Below are positions 60,450 to 61,692 of a stretch of DNA of 61,692 nt, one piece after another. The stretch is from assembly GCF_030825785.1 (NCBI RefSeq), contig NZ_JAPJPG010000004.1, positions 1 through 61,692 of the forward strand, written 5' to 3'. This DNA comes from Anaerococcus sp. (lineage in GTDB: Bacteria; Bacillota; Clostridia; Tissierellales; Peptoniphilaceae). The notes under the pieces are model-generated. The model worked only from the letters and a program-made list of their open reading frames with translations. It made no database searches and had not been told where the DNA came from. Each line of letters begins with the position of its first letter. The first letter of the stretch is position 1. The position numbers were made by a program, and so were the translations under genes.

Positions 60450-60743
60450 TTATTTCTTTCTTTTAAAAAATACTATAAATGGCGCAAAAATAAATGCTAT
60501 AAGCATCTTACTTTGAGGCATAAGCAATCTATCTGATGCTTTATTAACTATGTCTTCGCTTAATTTTCTACCAGATAATGGATATAGTAAGTAGCAAATA
60601 ATCAAATAAATTGTTAATATCAAGTAATACCCTTCAAAAGGACTGACTTTAAAATATTCACTCATCAAAAAATAATATCCTATAAGAGGAATCAGTCCTG
60701 TTATTAGATAAAGTAATATTTCTGTTAAGCTCTGTTTTTTCAT
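60450..60743 (-). CDS. Small three-helix membrane protein
   Basis: This 97-residue protein has helices at about 8-27, 38-57 and 78-93, separated by a charged loop (SGRKLSEDIVNKASDR), and a basic end (FFKRKK). I do not recognise it. It is the last gene in the unit after the histidine kinase, 20 bp from the preceding small gene, with AGGAGG before the start. It may belong to the output of that two-component system. Confidence 0.6.
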   Translation of the reverse strand: MKKQSLTEILLYLITGLIPLIGYYFLMSEYFKVSPFEGYYLILTIYLIICYLLYPLSGRKLSEDIVNKASDRLLMPQSKMLIAFIFAPFIVFFKRKK

Positions 60744-60763
60744 AATGTCCTCCTTAGTTTTTC

Positions 60764-61009
60764 TTATTTTAGCAAATCATAGTCAATTTTTAGTAAATTA
60801 AGTTTTCTATTTGATAATATAGTTAGAAATAGAAAATACAGCAGTATTAATAGTCTGCTATAAGATGGAATTTCTGCTATAATAAATTTATCTAAGATTA
60901 TTAGTATAAAAGCTTCATACCAATTGTAAAAATTCATCTTACTAGAAGATATATTAAAAATTCCATGAATTATAAATATAACAGTTAAGATATAGAATAC
61001 ATTAATCAT
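60764..61009 (-). CDS. Small three-helix membrane protein
   Basis: This 81-residue protein has helices at about 3-18, 32-46 and 50-66 and a Lys/Leu-rich tail. There is no recognisable family. It overlaps the histidine kinase gene by 8 bp and so is co-translated with it. A role linked to signalling or self-protection is only inferred from that coupling. Confidence 0.55.
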   Translation of the reverse strand: MINVFYILTVIFIIHGIFNISSSKMNFYNWYEAFILIILDKFIIAEIPSYSRLLILLYFLFLTILSNRKLNLLKIDYDLLK

Positions 61010-61692
61010 TTGAATCCTCCATTGGTATAATCATTCTTACTATTGCACCTTGGTTTTTGTTTACCAGTTCTAAATTTCCTGAGATTTTTTCAAGGTAAGT
61101 CTTTACATAATATAAACCTATGCCATATCCTTTGCCTGAGGTTCGTGCTACATTGCTTGTCACAAATAGATCTGTACTTTCACCAATAATATCTTCATCA
61201 AAACCACTTCCATCATCTATAACAGAAATTTCTAACCTATCTTTTGCTTTAATTTCTACTTTTATCTTATCTTTCCTATGTTCGTAAGCGTTATTTAGAA
61301 GGTGAATTAGACACTCATTTATGTTTGAAGTATTTGCGTATATAACTTTTTTATTGTTCTCAATTTGTTTTGCAATTTCTATTTCTTCTTCTAACATATC
61401 AGAATAAATAATAATGTTTTTCTCTAGTGATTTTACTATATCGCCTAGCTTTATTTTTTTTATCTTATTTTCTTCTAATTGACTTTTTGCAATTTTCATA
61501 ATTTTATCTATATATGTAGATATTTTTTCACTTTTTTCAAAAATTCTGTCCATTCTAATGAGATTTTTATCAGAAATCTTCTCATTTGATTTTTTAATCA
61601 AAGAAACATTAGTATTTATTACCGTTAGAGGTGTCTTAATATCATGGCTTATATAGGAAATTCCTTTAACAAGGTCCTTATCTTTTTTTATT
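61002..61692 (-). CDS. Sensor histidine kinase, C-terminal part (runs off the window)
   Basis: The reading frame is open to the window end, so the N-terminal sensor part is missing from view. Near the edge is the H-box ISHDIKTPLTVI, with the phosphorylated His encoded at 61643-61645. Then follow the N-box CLIHLLNNAYEHRKD, G1 IDDGSGFDED and G2 GKGYGIGLYYVKTYLEKISG. These form a complete HisKA plus HATPase_c core. A response regulator gene would be expected just outside the window. Two small membrane proteins follow in the same unit. Confidence 0.9.
   Translation of the reverse strand, partial: IKKDKDLVKGISYISHDIKTPLTVINTNVSLIKKSNEKISDKNLIRMDRIFEKSEKISTYIDKIMKIAKSQLEENKIKKIKLGDIVKSLEKNIIIYSDMLEEEIEIAKQIENNKKVIYANTSNINECLIHLLNNAYEHRKDKIKVEIKAKDRLEISVIDDGSGFDEDIIGESTDLFVTSNVARTSGKGYGIGLYYVKTYLEKISGNLELVNKNQGAIVRMIIPMEDSND

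Noticed and set aside
1..61692. CRISPR arrays, rRNA and tRNA genes
   Set aside because: No regularly spaced repeats, tRNA cloverleaf landmarks or rRNA segments were recognised on either strand. Absence by eye is not proof.

Overview
The window is low-GC DNA with AGA/AGG-rich arginine codons, strong AGGAGG ribosome sites and Firmicutes operons (ctsR-mcsA-mcsB-clpC, ktrAB, radA). The gene content and protein flavour suggest a fermentative Gram-positive coccus of the Peptoniphilaceae type (Anaerococcus-like). That assignment is inference, because no rRNA or tRNA gene was found to support it.

Layout. 0.05-2.9 kb: minus-strand glycolipid glycosyltransferase pair plus a membrane protein. 2.9-6.1 kb: SdpI-like membrane protein, orphan PTS IIB with a HAD phosphatase, and pncB. 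6.1-23.2 kb: a large host-glycan catabolic region. It has a CUT1 oligosaccharide importer (two tandem DUF3502-type binding lipoproteins, two permeases, an MsmX-type ATPase), cytoplasmic GH84, GH38 and GH125 glycosidases, a GH1 enzyme, two ROK sugar kinases, ManA and an RpiR regulator. Together these can import N-glycan-like oligosaccharides, trim GlcNAc and mannose inside the cell, and feed mannose to fructose-6-P. 23.3-31.1 kb: PepC, an ABC exporter, a decayed flavoprotein next to an intact FMN-binding lipoprotein, radA, a GCS2 ligase and ogt. 31.1-38.6 kb: a maltodextrin-type importer with an unusual MalF fusion and a second, internally deleted binding protein. 38.7-46.4 kb: the clpC operon (with a McsB homologue lacking its catalytic residues), a YugP protease and KtrAB. 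46.5-51.5 kb: plus-strand LemA, DUF2207, panD, panC and a BASS transporter. 51.5-54.0 kb: a sucrose-family PTS divergent from a LacI regulator.

54.0-57.2 kb is a mosaic. A duplicated lacI 3' end brackets an M42 peptidase fragment, a decayed phage portal gene and a minus-strand secreted bacteriocin-like protein. That protein overlaps a previously uncalled 59-residue two-helix membrane ORF, a candidate immunity protein. This is the most novel item in the window. 57.2-60.1 kb: a yybP-ykoY (Mn2+) riboswitch controls a P2-type cation ATPase. A 195-bp MITE-like inverted-repeat element follows, and the window ends inside a histidine kinase with two small membrane proteins downstream of it.
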